From Moniliella sp. 'wahieum' (lineage: Eukaryota; Basidiomycota; Moniliellomycetes; Moniliellales; Moniliellaceae), in NCBI GenBank assembly GCA_003971905.1, contig RSEE01000008.1, forward strand, positions 1,094,307 through 1,158,306: DNA of 64,000 bases. Direction: 5' to 3'. The translations under genes and the position numbers were made by a program. This document shows positions 52,035 through 62,783 of this stretch, in pieces. Positions within the stretch are counted from its first letter, which is position 1. Each line of letters begins with the position of its first letter. The notes under the pieces are model-generated. The model was not told the origin of the DNA. It did no database searches and worked only from the letters and a program-made list of their open reading frames with translations.

Positions 52035-52050
52035 AGATCTCAGATCTCAG
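52035..52050. repeat. (AGATCTC)2 palindromic heptamer stutter
   Basis: Two exact copies. Single or decayed copies also at 9563-9577, 27210-27253 and 49252. Confidence 0.85.
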
Positions 52051-53039
52051 AAGACCCCCCAGACAGGCGGCGCGAAGGGGCCGCAAGCCGCGAGATGGGC
52101 AAGGCACGAGAGCGGTTGCGTTCGCTGGCCCATGTTGCTGTCTCACGGGGGGCCCGATACGTAGAGGCGCTGCACGATGCATGGGCAGGAGCCGCAGGGG
52201 GGCGGTGTGTCGCGCAGGGCTACGTCATGGGCGCGCCATCGACGTCATCAATGGCGAATGATTCATGCCAGACGCGGGTCGTCGTTCTGCGAAGGGATCG
52301 AGGCTGGATGTGTTGGCTGGTGCGGGGCGCCCCCAGGGCGCCGCCTGGGCGGCACGGTGGGGAGCAAACAGGTGGTGAGGGGGAGGGGGGCGTCGGGCGT
52401 TGGGGTCGCGCTCTGTCGCGCTGCGGTCGGGGATTGCGAATTGGGCAATGATTAATGAAACGTGGCATTGAAATGCGCCCATCCAGAGCGCATGCCAGCG
52501 CGGACGTGCGGCGCGTCGGCGGGTGTCTGGGCAGCTGGGGCGGCGTGGAGGATGCATGCGGGCCAGCCGCTTGCTTTGGGCCGAGGGCGCACGGGGGCGG
52601 TGTGCGGCGCGGCGCGGGGCATGCAGCATGCATGCAGTGTGTCCGCGCAGGCGCCTGCAGGCCCAGGCACTGCGTCCACGCGGGGCGGCTGCCCGGCAGG
52701 CCAGTGCACAGCCCGGCGCCAGTGGCTAGGCACTGCAGCCTACGTACGCCCCCAGCACGGATGCATGCATGACATGTGCCATGGACAGGGCAGACGCACA
52801 CTGCCACACCAGGCGCCGACGCCTGCTGTGCTGCCTTTGCGTCGCCCGTCCACCCAACGTTCCTCCTTTCGTCCGCAACGCCTCAGCCCGTGCGCGCAAC
52901 CCGCCTCCGCCTCCCCCCCCGCCTGCCGTAGCCTGCCTTAGCCTGCCCCAGCTGCCCCCCCCCCCCGCTTCTCCCACCACCACCATCCCCTTCCCTCTGT
53001 CGTCGCTTTCGCCTGCCGTCTGTATCCCCTCCTCTCACC

Positions 53040-53804
53040 ATGGCCAAGTACGCAATCTGCCCCAGGTGCGGCCACGTCACTCGCATCGAGACCGGCATCT
53101 GCGTCTTCTGCGACGCCGACCTGACCAACGCCACCCCTGTCACCCGCCACCCGTCCGCCGCTGCCTCGACGCTTCATAATCTGCACCACCCCGCGTCCGG
53201 CGCCCCGGCGCACCCCCACCCGCACGCGTCCTGTTCCAGCGCCCACGGCCCCTCGTCTCCTTGCTTGCTTCCGCTCGTAGGTCCGCTGCTTCCCTGGCTC
53301 AGGCGCCTTCTCTCGACGGATTCAACGCATCTCCTGATTGTTTCGGTTTCGTTTCGTGCTCCGCCTTGCCTCGCCTCCCTTGCCCTCGCTTGGCCTTGCC
53401 TCGCCTTGCCTCGTCCCGCCTCGCCCCGCCTTTGCTCTGCATATACCACCGCCCCCCTCTCTCTCCTAGCCCCCGTTAATCGCAGCGCCTTGTCAGGCCA
53501 CCCATTTCTTCACCACTCATACTCCCCTGCCCATCGCCCTCCCGACGGAGACACTCAAACAACCAACTTTTCGTTTCGTCTTTCGTCTCGCTCTACCCCC
53601 CTCTCTCAAGCTACGCCCCCACCCCTGTTTGAACGGGGCCCAACCCTCTGTTTGGACCGGGGGGGAGCATTCTTCATTCGTTGTCTTTCTCCTTTGCCAC
53701 GCATCCACTCGATCCTCGCTTCTCTCTTGCACCTAGCCCCACCACCCTTGTGGCTGGCCCACTCTGTGGCTCCGCCCCTCTGCCTACTCGGTTTGATTGG
53801 CTAG
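53040..53804 (+). CDS. Small zinc-ribbon protein of unknown function
   Basis: The ATG at 53040 has a good context (CACCATGG) after a pyrimidine-rich leader. The first 30 residues contain two CxxC pairs, in CPRCGHVTRIETG and CVFCDADL, spaced as in a rubredoxin-like or ribosomal-type zinc ribbon. After about residue 45 the frame becomes Ser/Pro/His-rich and then looks like spacer, although it stays open to 53804. The true 3' end is probably earlier or behind an intron I could not place. No family recognised. The ribbon is convincing; the full length is not. Confidence 0.4.
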   Translation: MAKYAICPRCGHVTRIETGICVFCDADLTNATPVTRHPSAAASTLHNLHHPASGAPAHPHPHASCSSAHGPSSPCLLPLVGPLLPWLRRLLSTDSTHLLIVSVSFRAPPCLASLALAWPCLALPRPASPRLCSAYTTAPLSLLAPVNRSALSGHPFLHHSYSPAHRPPDGDTQTTNFSFRLSSRSTPLSQATPPPLFERGPTLCLDRGGAFFIRCLSPLPRIHSILASLLHLAPPPLWLAHSVAPPLCLLGLIG

Positions 53805-55002
53805 ACTGTGTCACAACGCCAATGGGCGCGGCCGGGCTAGGTTCCTTTTTTGTATTATTTGGCCCGTCGGCCTTTTTGCTACCCATCCCAAAACCCATCC
53901 CGCGTTTCATGCTCCACCTCCCTGTCTCGCTGTGCGGCCACAGAGGTTGGCAACTGCTCATACATACCTTCGCTCTTTGCTTTTTCTCTTTTCTCTTTTG
54001 TCGTCTTGGTCTTGGCGCAGCCGCGACCGGCCACGCTCACGCGGCGCTTGGGCTCGATACAGACGTAGCCTAGTTATCGCATGCCTTGCATCCTACATCG
54101 TATTCATACATCGTAGCTTGCTTACCTTTCGCCGTAACCCCCTTGGAGACCCTCCGCCATGGGCAGAGCGACTTGCAGCTGAGCCGCCCTGGGCTTCAAG
54201 CTTCAAGCTTCAAGCTTGCAGCTTCACGGCCGTTCGAATCGCTCCATTCGGCAGACCCAGATGCCACGCCTTGGGCGTATGCACCTCCTTTTCCGTCGCG
54301 GCCGAGGTCGATTCCCCATCCACCTGCCTCCCTTTCTTTCTTTGCAGTGCCGTCGGGCGAATCTCCGAACCTCAATCGAAGCATACTGTGCCGGTCGCCA
54401 TACATCGCAAGTCAGTGGGTGTGCCCTATCCTGGCGCCTGGCATGCCACCTATCCGCCCACCGTTGCTTCCGTTGCCCGCCAATCCTACTCCTTCGCCAT
54501 CGCTCTCCTCCTTTCCACGCATCGCCACTAGATCCACAATTGGTGCCACCCCCGCCCAGCACACGTACCCGATGCTAGACTCCCGATTCCAGACTCCAGA
54601 GCTTAGACTCTAGGCTTCGTACGTGTGGGCTGCATTCGCAGGCGCCAGTAGCGCAAGTGATCAAAGAGCGGGTCGGCAGTGTTTGGGCCTGGGACTTGGA
54701 TAGCGGAGGCCAGAGCCGCTGTGCAATCCCCCGGGACGTAGGTAGGCGAGAGCAGGCGAGAGCGGCAGAAAAAGACAAGGCCGAGGAACGCAGCTAAGCG
54801 CCAAGCTCTGGGGGAAGGCAAGGAGGATGTGAATTACGTCAGCAGAGGCGAGACAGGTGCGCGGGTGGCGCGGGCTCGGCCCAGCTCGCACCGAGGAGCG
54901 TTCTGCCCGTGGAAGAGGCGAGGCGCGGCCAGTGGCCCAACCCCACCTCCCATTCCCACCCCATCGCTTCTGTTCTAACCCCCACCACCCGCGCCGGGAG
55001 CG
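53805..55002. other. Intergenic region upstream of UBC9
   Basis: Carries (AAGCTTC)3 at 54198-54218 and a CAGACTCC/GACTC stutter near 54580-54612. No gene supported, although long open frames cross it on both strands. Confidence 0.5.
54198..54218. repeat. (AAGCTTC)3 palindromic heptamer repeat
   Basis: Two exact copies of AAGCTTC and one AAGCTTG, about 800 bases upstream of the UBC9 start. Confidence 0.9.
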
Positions 55003-56143
55003 ATGAGCGATCTGTGCCGCAACCGGCTCGCCCAGGAGCGCAAGAACTGGCGCAAAGACCATCCCTTTGTACGCCCCCATTCTCCGCGGCCTTAGCGCCT
55101 GAGCGCGTCTTGTGCCTTGGCGCGCCGCCTGGCTTGCCCTGCGCTGCCTTTTTTTGGGCCGGCTACTGACCTGGCCCGTGCTTGTTCCTGGTCCTGTTCC
55201 TACCCCCCCCCCCCCCCCCTTCCCGCTGCCCGCGTCCGATCGGTGCATGTATCTGTCTGTGTATGGGGGGTCGCGTTGGGATGCGGCGCTTACCGCTTGC
55301 CTTGCACCAGGGGTTTTATGCCCGCCCTACCAAACTGCCCGACGGCTCCCTCGACCTGCAAAACTGGGAGGCTGGCATTCCGGGCAAAGCTGGCTCGCCC
55401 TGGGAAGGTGGCATGTACAAGTTGATCATCCATTTCCCAGCTGACTACCCCGCCCGTCCGCCCGTCTGTATGTTTGTTATCCCTCCACCCCCACCCCCCT
55501 CTCTCTCCTTGTCGTTCTGCCTCCCTGTTGCCCTGTTAGCGTGTTGCCCTTGCCACGCCTCCCTTTTTTTCTTTTCTTTCTTTCTTTTTTTTCCGACCAC
55601 CTGGCTAACCCCCTAACCTCTCTTTCGCTGCGGTGTCGTGGGTGCAGGCAAGTTTTCGCCGGTCATTTTCCACCCCAACGTCTTCCCGGAAGGCCATGTG
55701 TGTCTCAGCATCCTGCAACAAGACAATGGCTGGAGACCGTCGTTGACGGTCAAAGATGTCTTGCTGGGCGTGCAGACGCTCATGAACGAACCCAACGATC
55801 ATCATATTGCTCAGGCCGAGGCACAACAGCTTTGTCGTCATGATCATCCCAAGTACCTGTACGTCCTTTGTCCTTCTCCTTCTCCTTCTCTTTGTCCTTC
55901 TTCTTCTCCTTCTCTTTGTCCTTCTCCTTCTCCTTCTCTTTCTCCTTCTCCTTTTTTTCTTGCCTTGTCTGTATTATGTTGTCGGGTGGCGGTGCGGGGG
56001 CCACCCACGCCGCGTTTTGTCTTGTTTTGTTCGGGGTTTGGCTGGTTTGGTTGCTTTGGGCCCGGCTGTCGTACTGACCCTGATCTTGCTTCTTGCCTCG
56101 GGCGACACTTAGCGCACGAGTACGAGCGCAGGCCAAGCCATGA
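55003..56143 (+). CDS. UBC9: SUMO-conjugating enzyme E2 (Ubc9)
   Basis: Transfers SUMO from the E1 to target lysines in the nucleus. Four exons: 55003-55068, 55311-55467, 55648-55858, 56113-56143, giving 154 residues against about 157 in relatives. Exon 1 gives [20 protein letters not shown], the basic SUMO-binding N-terminus. Exon 2 starts [13 protein letters not shown] and includes [16 protein letters not shown]. Exon 3 holds [18 protein letters not shown]; the active-site Cys is residue 93 (55701-55703), exactly where expected, followed by W and the [12 protein letters not shown] loop. The last exon gives ARVRAQAKP. All junctions use GT..AG, with donors GTACGC, GTATGT and GTACGT. This is the only long conserved gene here with no frame break, so its structure is reliable. 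No other gene overlaps it. Confidence 0.95.
55069..55310 (+). other. Intron 1 of UBC9
   Basis: 242 nt, donor GTACGC, acceptor CACCAG, phase 0. Contains a poly-C run near 55207-55220. Confidence 0.9.
55468..55647 (+). other. Intron 2 of UBC9
   Basis: 180 nt, donor GTATGT, acceptor GTGCAG, phase 1; splicing rebuilds the Cys of PVCKFSP. Confidence 0.9.
55859..56112 (+). other. Intron 3 of UBC9 with CT microsatellite
   Basis: 254 nt, donor GTACGT, acceptor CTTAG. The first 90 bases are a CTTCTC/CTTTGT pyrimidine array. Splicing to 56113 gives the family-like ending RVRAQAKP; reading on in the other frame does not. Confidence 0.85.
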
Positions 56144-57089
56144 CACCAAAAGAGTAGAACGACAAAGACAAAAAGACAACGACAACCAGCGCCCCTCCTC
56201 CCCCGCTGGGTCGATCAACCGTTGGGCCGCATGCGGGTCTTGTCTTGTCTGTCTTGTCCTGAGGTTGCCGTAAAGTTGGCTGGAGGTTCTGGTGGTTGTC
56301 GGCAGGCTGTCTGGAGACCCAGGGCTTGGGAACGGAAAATTTACTATCCTTCGTAGGGGCGTATGCCACGCCGGCCCTACGTCGTTGCATGCCTTGAGTG
56401 GCTTGGTGCCCTCGCGTTCGTAAGTAGTGTGCATCTTGCCTTGTCGATGGTGCTGTGTAGATAACATGGATGGGGGCGAATGGGCGATCCCATCTCCGAT
56501 CGCTCGACTGGCACTCTGTATCTCCCGATTGGTTCAGGAACTCTCAGGACTCAGGCAGGACACAGGACTCAGTTGGGCAGGTGTGTACCCGGCCCCCTAC
56601 GCGCTGCGTGCCCTCAGGCCTCAGAGCCTTCCGATGAAGCTTGAAGTCTCTGATCTCCTAAGATCTAGTTCGGCGCGGGCGGGTGCGTAGCGCGCAAGGG
56701 CCACACGATCCTTACTCCCGTGCGCGTATTCAGCGACAAGGCAGCCTAAGGCCCGAGGCAGCCCTGAGGCGTGCTTCGATCTGGCTCAGATCTGCACACT
56801 TGAAGGTCTGCCGGCCGCGCGGGCCGCGCGATCACGTGAGAGAAATGCGATGGGAGCGTGGCTTGAACGTTGAAGTTGCACACCCCCGCTGTCACGTGAC
56901 GGGGAGTGGGAATCAACAAGGCCTGTGCGTTGGTTGGAGTCTCGATTGGGGCCGACGGCAGCCGCGTAGAATCTGGCTCAGCGCCTCGCCGAACCAGTGG
57001 GGGCCATGTCGGCGGTGCGCGGCGGCCGAGGGCGGACCTCCTGGCTCTCATCTCTCCTCTCGCCTCCGCGTCTTTCACCGCCGGCCGCC
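56144..57089. other. Intergenic region
   Basis: Spacer with CTCAGGACTCAGG words (56538-56570), a CTGATCTCCTAAGATC stretch (56650) and GAACGTTGAAG (56865). A CACGTG-like TCACGTGA occurs at 56835 and 56893. No gene seen. Confidence 0.5.
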
Positions 57090-60000
57090 ATGTCCAGCAG
57101 CCCGCTCTCCACACCCCGCCCCAACCGCCGCCGCCGCCGCCGCGGGAGCATGTACCAGCCCAGCCCCCCCGCTGCGTCCGGCGAGCGCACGCTGAGAATG
57201 GAGGAGACCATGCTGATGGACCTGTCCCTCAGCTTGACCCGCCCTGCCCGCCGCGCTCCAGACCTCGCCCGCCGCCGCCGTCCCGCTCCAGCTCGCCTAC
57301 AGCCCCGAGCGCTACCCCCCACCGCCCCAAGACCGGCTCGCCCCTCCGCCACGTGGCGCTGAGCCGCGACGACCTCGCCTCCTCCTCTGCCAGCGACACC
57401 TCCGCCGCCCTGGACCACAGCCACACCCCAACATGGGCTCCACCACCATCGATGCCTTGGGCGAAGAGGAGCTGGAACGCTTGGCCTGGGCCGAGGAGGC
57501 TCAGCCGCGTCGCCTCGCCCCCCGCTCTCTCCGCCCCGCCCTGCCCGCACCCCCCTCGTCTCCTTCCCCGCGCAAGTCCAAAGCGAATGGCCACACCCCA
57601 GCCAGTCGCGGCGCGCTGCAACACCACCTCGCCAGCCCCCAACTACCCACACAGCCGTCCCCCGCGCCACGGAAAAAGGCTCGGTCTACAGCCCATGCCA
57701 ACGCTTCCGCCTTACCTACCTTGTCCAAAGCCACCCGCGCCCCCGCCCATCGTTGGACCACAACCCCCCCGTGGCAGACAAGGAGAACGCGATCATCAAC
57801 GAGGACAGAGACGAGCAAGATGTACCCTCCACGCAAGCGTCGCTCTGCCACCGCAAAAAGCCATTTGCCCAAGAAGTCTAGCCGCGGCTCCATGCCGGCC
57901 CTGGATGGTATGTTTTCGCTTTCCCTACGAACCGATCCAGAAACTAACCTATCGCGCCGTTCCCATTCCCACGTTATAGCTTCCTCCCGTCGCTCTCCCT
58001 CCAAACTCCCTGTTCGTCAACGCGCTGTCGGGGCCATGGGCAAGACCATAATGCCTCATCACTCCTCCGAGCCGGAACCTGGACCCGAACCTCAGCCCTC
58101 CGACCCGACCGCTGCATCGGATCCAGCGCCTGCCCCGAATCCCACACCAGGCTCCCATCCGCCCCCTTTGAACGCTGGCACGGCGGACCTCTCCCTCTCG
58201 GCCCTAGGGCAGGTGGCGGAACTGAGCCTGTTCCATGCGACAATGCGAGGGAAATCCGCCGCCGTCGCTTAGGCCTCAGTTCCTTGATGCCAGCTCCTGC
58301 GGTGGAGGGGGCGCAGATGGCCGCCCAGACTGATCGGTCCGCTCAACATACCTTCCCTCTTCTCATCCTGCTGAACCAACCACGCTGGCTCGTGCGCCGC
58401 GCTCCCAGGCGGTCGATCCGGTTTCTGACTCGGTACAGGAACCTGTGCTTGGAGCCCAGCCCCTGCGTACCGTGTCCGGCCCACCTCCCTCTCCCAGTTC
58501 CGCCAATCTAGGCAAGAAGAGGCCCGATTGAGCACGGTGACAGAAACGTCAGAACGGTCGACTTCGTCCTTATCGACTCGATCGGATGGCGAGAAGGCGG
58601 AAATCAGCAAGCCGGACCAAGACGGTCTTGTCATCCCCCTGGTTGCCAGTGCCAGGCGCTCAGCGGCACGCGGCAGCACAACCTCCTCCTCCTCCTCCTC
58701 CTCCTCCTCCTCCTCCTCCTCCTCCTCCTCCTCCTTGTCAGTCCCATCTCAACCGATGCAGCCTGCGCAGGAGCCCGAGTCCAAGACAAGCACGTTGGAC
58801 AAGGAGCGTACTTTGCCGGCATTGGAGACCCCACCTGGTCCTTCCTCGCCTCCGTGCCTCACTGCCGGGCTTCCAAGCAGCGAAAACCCACAATCGAGCA
58901 CGTCCCAACCCACGCCACCCATCGTCCTCTTGCTCAAGACACACCCCAATACCATTACCCGCCTGGCTCGCTCGACTTCAACCCGCTCTGCGACGAAACC
59001 GGCGCAACTTCCGACAGCAGACAGGACAGCACCCTTGAGCCCCTGCCCCTTGCGTCCCGTTCTACCTCTGTCCGCTCGCGACCAAGTCGGTCCGTCGTCC
59101 CAGCCCAGTCACCCGCAGTAGCGCTGCGCCCGCAGTCCGTGCCCACCGCACCCTCCCTGCCAGCCACTCAGTTGCCGCCCCCGAGCCCACTCTGCCCAAT
59201 CTCGTGTCCGAGCTGGGACCCGATTCAGCGGCGGCGGGACATGCCCGTCCCGTCTCCGCCACCGAATACCCTGTAGAACAATCAGAACGCTTGCTCCCCG
59301 TTCCGCCTCGCTCTCACCCCAGCCTCGCCAGCCCCCCTGATTCGTCTTCTCCGTTGAACGAAGAGGGCAACAGGTTGGATGCGGAAACTGGGGCTGCCGA
59401 GTCACAAGACGACCTTGCTACCGTTTTCTTGCCACCTCCTACGGCTCAAATCGGCCATGCTGACCAAACTGAACCCCACCCCACACCGTTGGCTGCCGTT
59501 CCCCCCGCCCAGCCCATTACTGCGGCAACGGCCAAGACCCTGACCCAGACTCCGGCCCCGACCACGGGTCAGGCCAAGTCTCAATCCGGGCCGACCAAGG
59601 TACTTACTAAGCCTCTTCGCCGTTCCCTCCGCCCCTCTCGACGGCGCTCCCATGTCGAACCCCCCGTAGCCAAACGTGTCCCCGCTGTGACTGCGCCAGC
59701 CAAACCGTCCATGCTATCCCGGACCCGTCGGGCCGCGGCCGCTCCCGCACCGCCCGTCGGCTCGGCCGCCTCTGCCGCCGCCAAACCAGCTCGTTCCCGT
59801 CCGGAGGGGGATCTACGCAAAAGCGCGTACCGAGTGTGCCGAATCGAATGGGTTCGGCAGCTTGCTTGGCGGCGCGTTTGGCAGCAAAACCCATCGCTCG
59901 TAAACCATCCGCAGCGTCCGTACCGGTTTCGGGTGCAGCCCAGCCCACCCCCCAGTCCCAACCGCCGCCCCCGGCCAAAGCGAATGGGGTGCCGGCGTGG

Positions 60001-60674
60001 TTGCGCAAACGCAAGGCCCAGTTGGCTGCCGAAGCCGAGGCGCGGGCGGCTCGGGAAGCCGAGCTGGTTCGTGCGGAGATTCTTGGGTCCCAGCGGTTGA
60101 ATGCGCAGCAACGCGCACAAGCGATTGCTGGATCGTCGATCATGGGTGCTGTGCCGGACGAACAAGTGCGGGAGAAGCGTCGTAAGATCCTGCCGCGTCC
60201 CGCGCCTTCGGCCATGGAGGTGCGCGCGATGGAGCGGGCACGGTGGACCGAGTTACGCGATGCTCACCAAGCTGCTTTGGACCAGGCCCGGGCCCAGGCC
60301 GAGGCGGAAAGTGTGCGCTGGAAGAAGAGAATCGGCTTGCGCTCGCTCGTGCCTTGGCCGATGTGCATCGCGCCAATCCCATCCCCGGTTGGTACAAGCA
60401 TCGGCCCCACAAGAAGTTGGGGCAGAACAAAAGTAACCTTTTTGGCCTCTGTCATGCCTCTTGGTCTTTGCCTTTGTCTTCGTGTTTCTTTTGTTGCTTT
60501 TGCGGTCTTTGGGTTTATTTTCTTCCCCCTGGGAGGTGCGGCTGCAGACCCTGACTGGTGACCCCTCCTTCCCTCGACCACGCTCTGCGCCGCCCAGGTG
60601 GCTTCTCCACCTGGATCAGTGCGTCGAATGTAAATTCCCTTCCTGCCTTGCCTCAAGGTCACGCTGCGGTTTGA
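57090..60674 (+). CDS. TPX2-C-like microtubule-associated protein
   Basis: TPX2-type proteins bind microtubules in the spindle. The start MSSSPLSTPRPNRRRRRRGS at 57090 has context GCCGCCATGT. Early sequence includes ERTLRMEETMLMDLSL, then a long Ser/Pro/Arg-rich body with ALGEEELERLAWAEE (57455), KKARSTAH and KKSSRGS basic patches and a poly-Ser run. The C-terminal part (59850-60430) is charged and probably helical: WLRKRKAQLAAEAEARAARE, VRAMERARWTELRDAHQAAL, then EEENRLALARALADVHRANP followed by IPGWYKHRPHKKLG. That last element resembles the LxxELVFKAxPIPxFY core of TPX2-C. An intron, 60433-60597, then leads to a short last exon ending at 60674, or at 60633 in another frame. Frame breaks near 57240, 57440, 58270, 58520, 59200, 59840 and 60330. 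No Aurora-binding N-terminus was seen. The family call rests on one motif and is moderate. Confidence 0.5.
58682..58734. repeat. (CTC)n trinucleotide repeat encoding poly-Ser
   Basis: About 17 CTC/TCC units, giving a Ser run in the frame that continues with SVPSQPMQPAQEPE. Confidence 0.95.
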
Positions 60675-61683
60675 TTCGGGACCCTCGGTCCAACAAGATA
60701 TATACCTTCGCCTCCTTTTCCTATTCCTATTCCCATTCCCATTCCCATTCCCGTTCCTATCCCCTTATCCTTTCTCTTTTGCTTTCTCTCTCCCGCCCAC
60801 ATGTGGAACGTTGACGTTCAAACTACTTGTGGGGCTCAAGTGGGGTCCACGACCTCCATTTTCTGATTGAATACTCATATTGATTGGTCGTCATGACCCT
60901 GGACTGTGTTTTTGGTTTCTCTTTCCCCCCCCCACCCGCCCCCCCTTTGACACCCCTGGGTGTTGAATGAAGAATCCTGATGGATACGCCGTATGGTTCG
61001 GCGTCCTTAGTCTCCGTCCCCGTCCTCTCGCCCACCCCAGCCAGAACAAGGAGAGAAGATATCACGACGGGAGATGGGTTTTAGGCCGACCCAAACGAAC
61101 TGACGGTCCTGTGGGGGGGGGGGTATAGGCCGACCTGGGCAGCCTGACAGATCCCAGGTCGGCCTCTATCCCCTCCATGCTGCTCCGCTACACCATCGAG
61201 GTGCGCCCCCCCAGAGCTGCTGCGTGGGCATGGTATTGGCTGGGCGTAGAGCAGGCACACCGTGGCGGCACGCCTTCTTCCCACTCTGCTCGGTCCCGCC
61301 GTCCTTCGTCTGCCCGCGACCCGAGTATGTGTCAGCCGGGAGAGGAGGGAGCCCGCGTCGCAACAGCCAGCAGGCAAGGTACAACTCAACAATCATGGAC
61401 CTCCTGCTAAGTTCTACACCGGCCTGTGCTTCAGCAACCACCTCTGGGTCCTCCCGAATCCCTTCGTCCAGGCATCCTGTACCGTCGATCTGCCTCCAGC
61501 TTTCAGTCTCCTCTGTACGGATCTTGCTCCTAAAACCCTTGTTAGGACATGTGGGAGCAAAGCTGCAATCGAAACAGAAGGGTCAACCCAAATCTGAAAC
61601 AGAGCACCTTTGCCAATCATCACATCCACCGGGAGTAACCAAAAGAGAACATTGATCACAAAGACCTTGCCCAGCCCAAAGAC
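60675..61683. other. Intergenic region
   Basis: Holds an ATTCCC/ATTCCT array (60717-60765), GAACGTTGACGTTC (60806), poly-C and poly-G runs and a strong hairpin at 61122-61171. No protein recognised. Confidence 0.5.
61122..61171. other. Strong inverted repeat (hairpin)
   Basis: The arms GGCCGACCTGGG (61128-61139) and CCCAGGTCGGCC (61153-61164) are perfect complements around a 13-base loop. The stem extends imperfectly (GGTATA against CTATCC). A shorter AGGCCGACCC lies nearby at 61083. Confidence 0.8.
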
Positions 61684-62657
61684 TTAACGATTGTGGTCAC
61701 ACCCACTGTGCCCGGAGAAGCTTTCTTTCGTCCTTGAGACTCGGTCACGGAACACTAGGCAGCAAAGACTAAATAGGTTCACAGCTGAGCCACTGAGTAG
61801 CATTATGTCGGTTCGGTCCACTGGTTGATTGTATGTGCTCCGTTCATGTGTGCGCTGCGGGTTTCTTAGGGCGCAGCCACGGCTAACTAGCCCACGGTCG
61901 TATGCCTTATACGGACTAGGACGAGTAGGGTAGGCATGTGAATTGAACTTTTGTTTGGATTGAGCGCGGCATCTGGCTCCTGTACTAAAGAGCAGTGGTC
62001 TATGCAGAGACTCACGTTTGTCGTGGTGTACTAGCGCTTCGACAAAAGAGGCGAGTGCAGTCCGGTTTGTGGTCAACCCCTGCAAAAAACAGAAAAAGCC
62101 AGTACCTTCTTGAGTGTAGGAATCGATGTCCTCGTCTGCGCCGGAAGCGGCTGACTGATTGCCAGCGATTGCCTGTGGGTCGTCGCCACTCACTCGGCCA
62201 CAGGCCGGGGCGAACATATAATCCTCTCGGCCGCGCTGTTGTGTGGAGTTGTGCACCAAAGGAGAAATACCGCGGTCTTCATCGACCTTCCGAGGTAACA
62301 CGAGTAGCATGTCCACCGAATCGGAACCAAGAATGATCTTGATGATCTCGATGCTCGCCGCCTGGTCTGGGTGTCGTCGACGTCATCCTCCGCGTCGTTT
62401 GTTTCCGTCGCTCCGAGGCAGCACCACACCGTGGATATTCGCTTCGATCGTGTGGGGAGCATAACCCTAACGGCCAGCTGCGTCTGGATAACCCTAAGGC
62501 TGACGGTCCAAACCAGCCGGTGGCAACTGCGTTTTGACCATTGCAACGGAGCCCCGTGCCCCAAAGCAGTGCCAGCACTGCCCCTCCACTTGGCCCGACG
62601 GCGGCAAGGCACTTTGCTAGTGACTCGGCCCTGCCTGCTCAACGTCATTATCACCAC
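61684..62657 (-). CDS. Hypothetical subtelomeric protein
   Basis: Unrecognised and weak. Natural-looking sequence runs ETNDAEDDVDDTQ (62400-62440), then after a one-base break IEIIKIILGSDSVDMLLVLP (about 62310-62370), RKVDEDRGISPLVHN, GREDYMFAPACGRVSGDDPQ, GADEDIDSYTQEG and LASFVEALVHHDK (near 62020). A GTGAGT donor follows at 62013. Beyond that point the frame stays open to 61684 but with no clear character. The start is not determined. It is divergent from the TBC gene. Composition is less GC-rich than in other genes. It may be a small intron-containing gene or chance open sequence. Confidence 0.3.
62463..62496. promoter_or_regulatory. Pair of telo-box-like AACCCTAA motifs
   Basis: ATAACCCTAA occurs twice, starting at 62461 and 62487, 26 bp apart, about 300 bp upstream of the TBC gene ATG and inside the divergent promoter region. 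Such words bind Myb-type telobox factors (Tbf1 and relatives) in fungi. Confidence 0.45.
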
Positions 62658-62783
62658 CGCTTACGCGCGAACGCCATTGCTGTTGACGCTGCCGGCCCTC
62701 ATCGACCTCATCCTCATCCCCACTGCGCTCTCCGTCGTTCGTGGCGCCCTTCTGGCCACCGTCGTCGACCAGCTGCTGTCGCC

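Larger units (their letters stand above)
49275..53039. other. Long spacer rich in palindromic stutters
   Basis: No supported gene in 3.8 kb. Contents: GCTCAGC-type words (49429-49458, 50769-50850, 51619-51656), GGATCATG words (49993-50035), a CT-rich tract (50228-50278), GTTACGC/GTTAGCG (50280-50315), ACGTTGA x2 (50333-50346), ACTAGTC (51567-51613), AGATCTC x2 (52035-52048) and GCATGC words (52618-52640). The plus-strand open frame 51618-52451 looks like translated spacer. The last 150 bases are C-rich promoter-like DNA for the gene at 53040. Confidence 0.55.

Noticed and set aside
51618-52451. 277-codon plus-strand frame in the long spacer
   Set aside because: Begins inside a GCTCAGC stutter, contains duplicated AGATCTC and shows no domain-like sequence.
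56113-56273. Continuation of UBC9 exon 3 frame as [18 protein letters not shown]
   Set aside because: Splicing at 56112/56113 in the phase set by exon 3 gives RVRAQAKP and a stop, matching the family C-terminus and length. The other frame would add a non-family tail.
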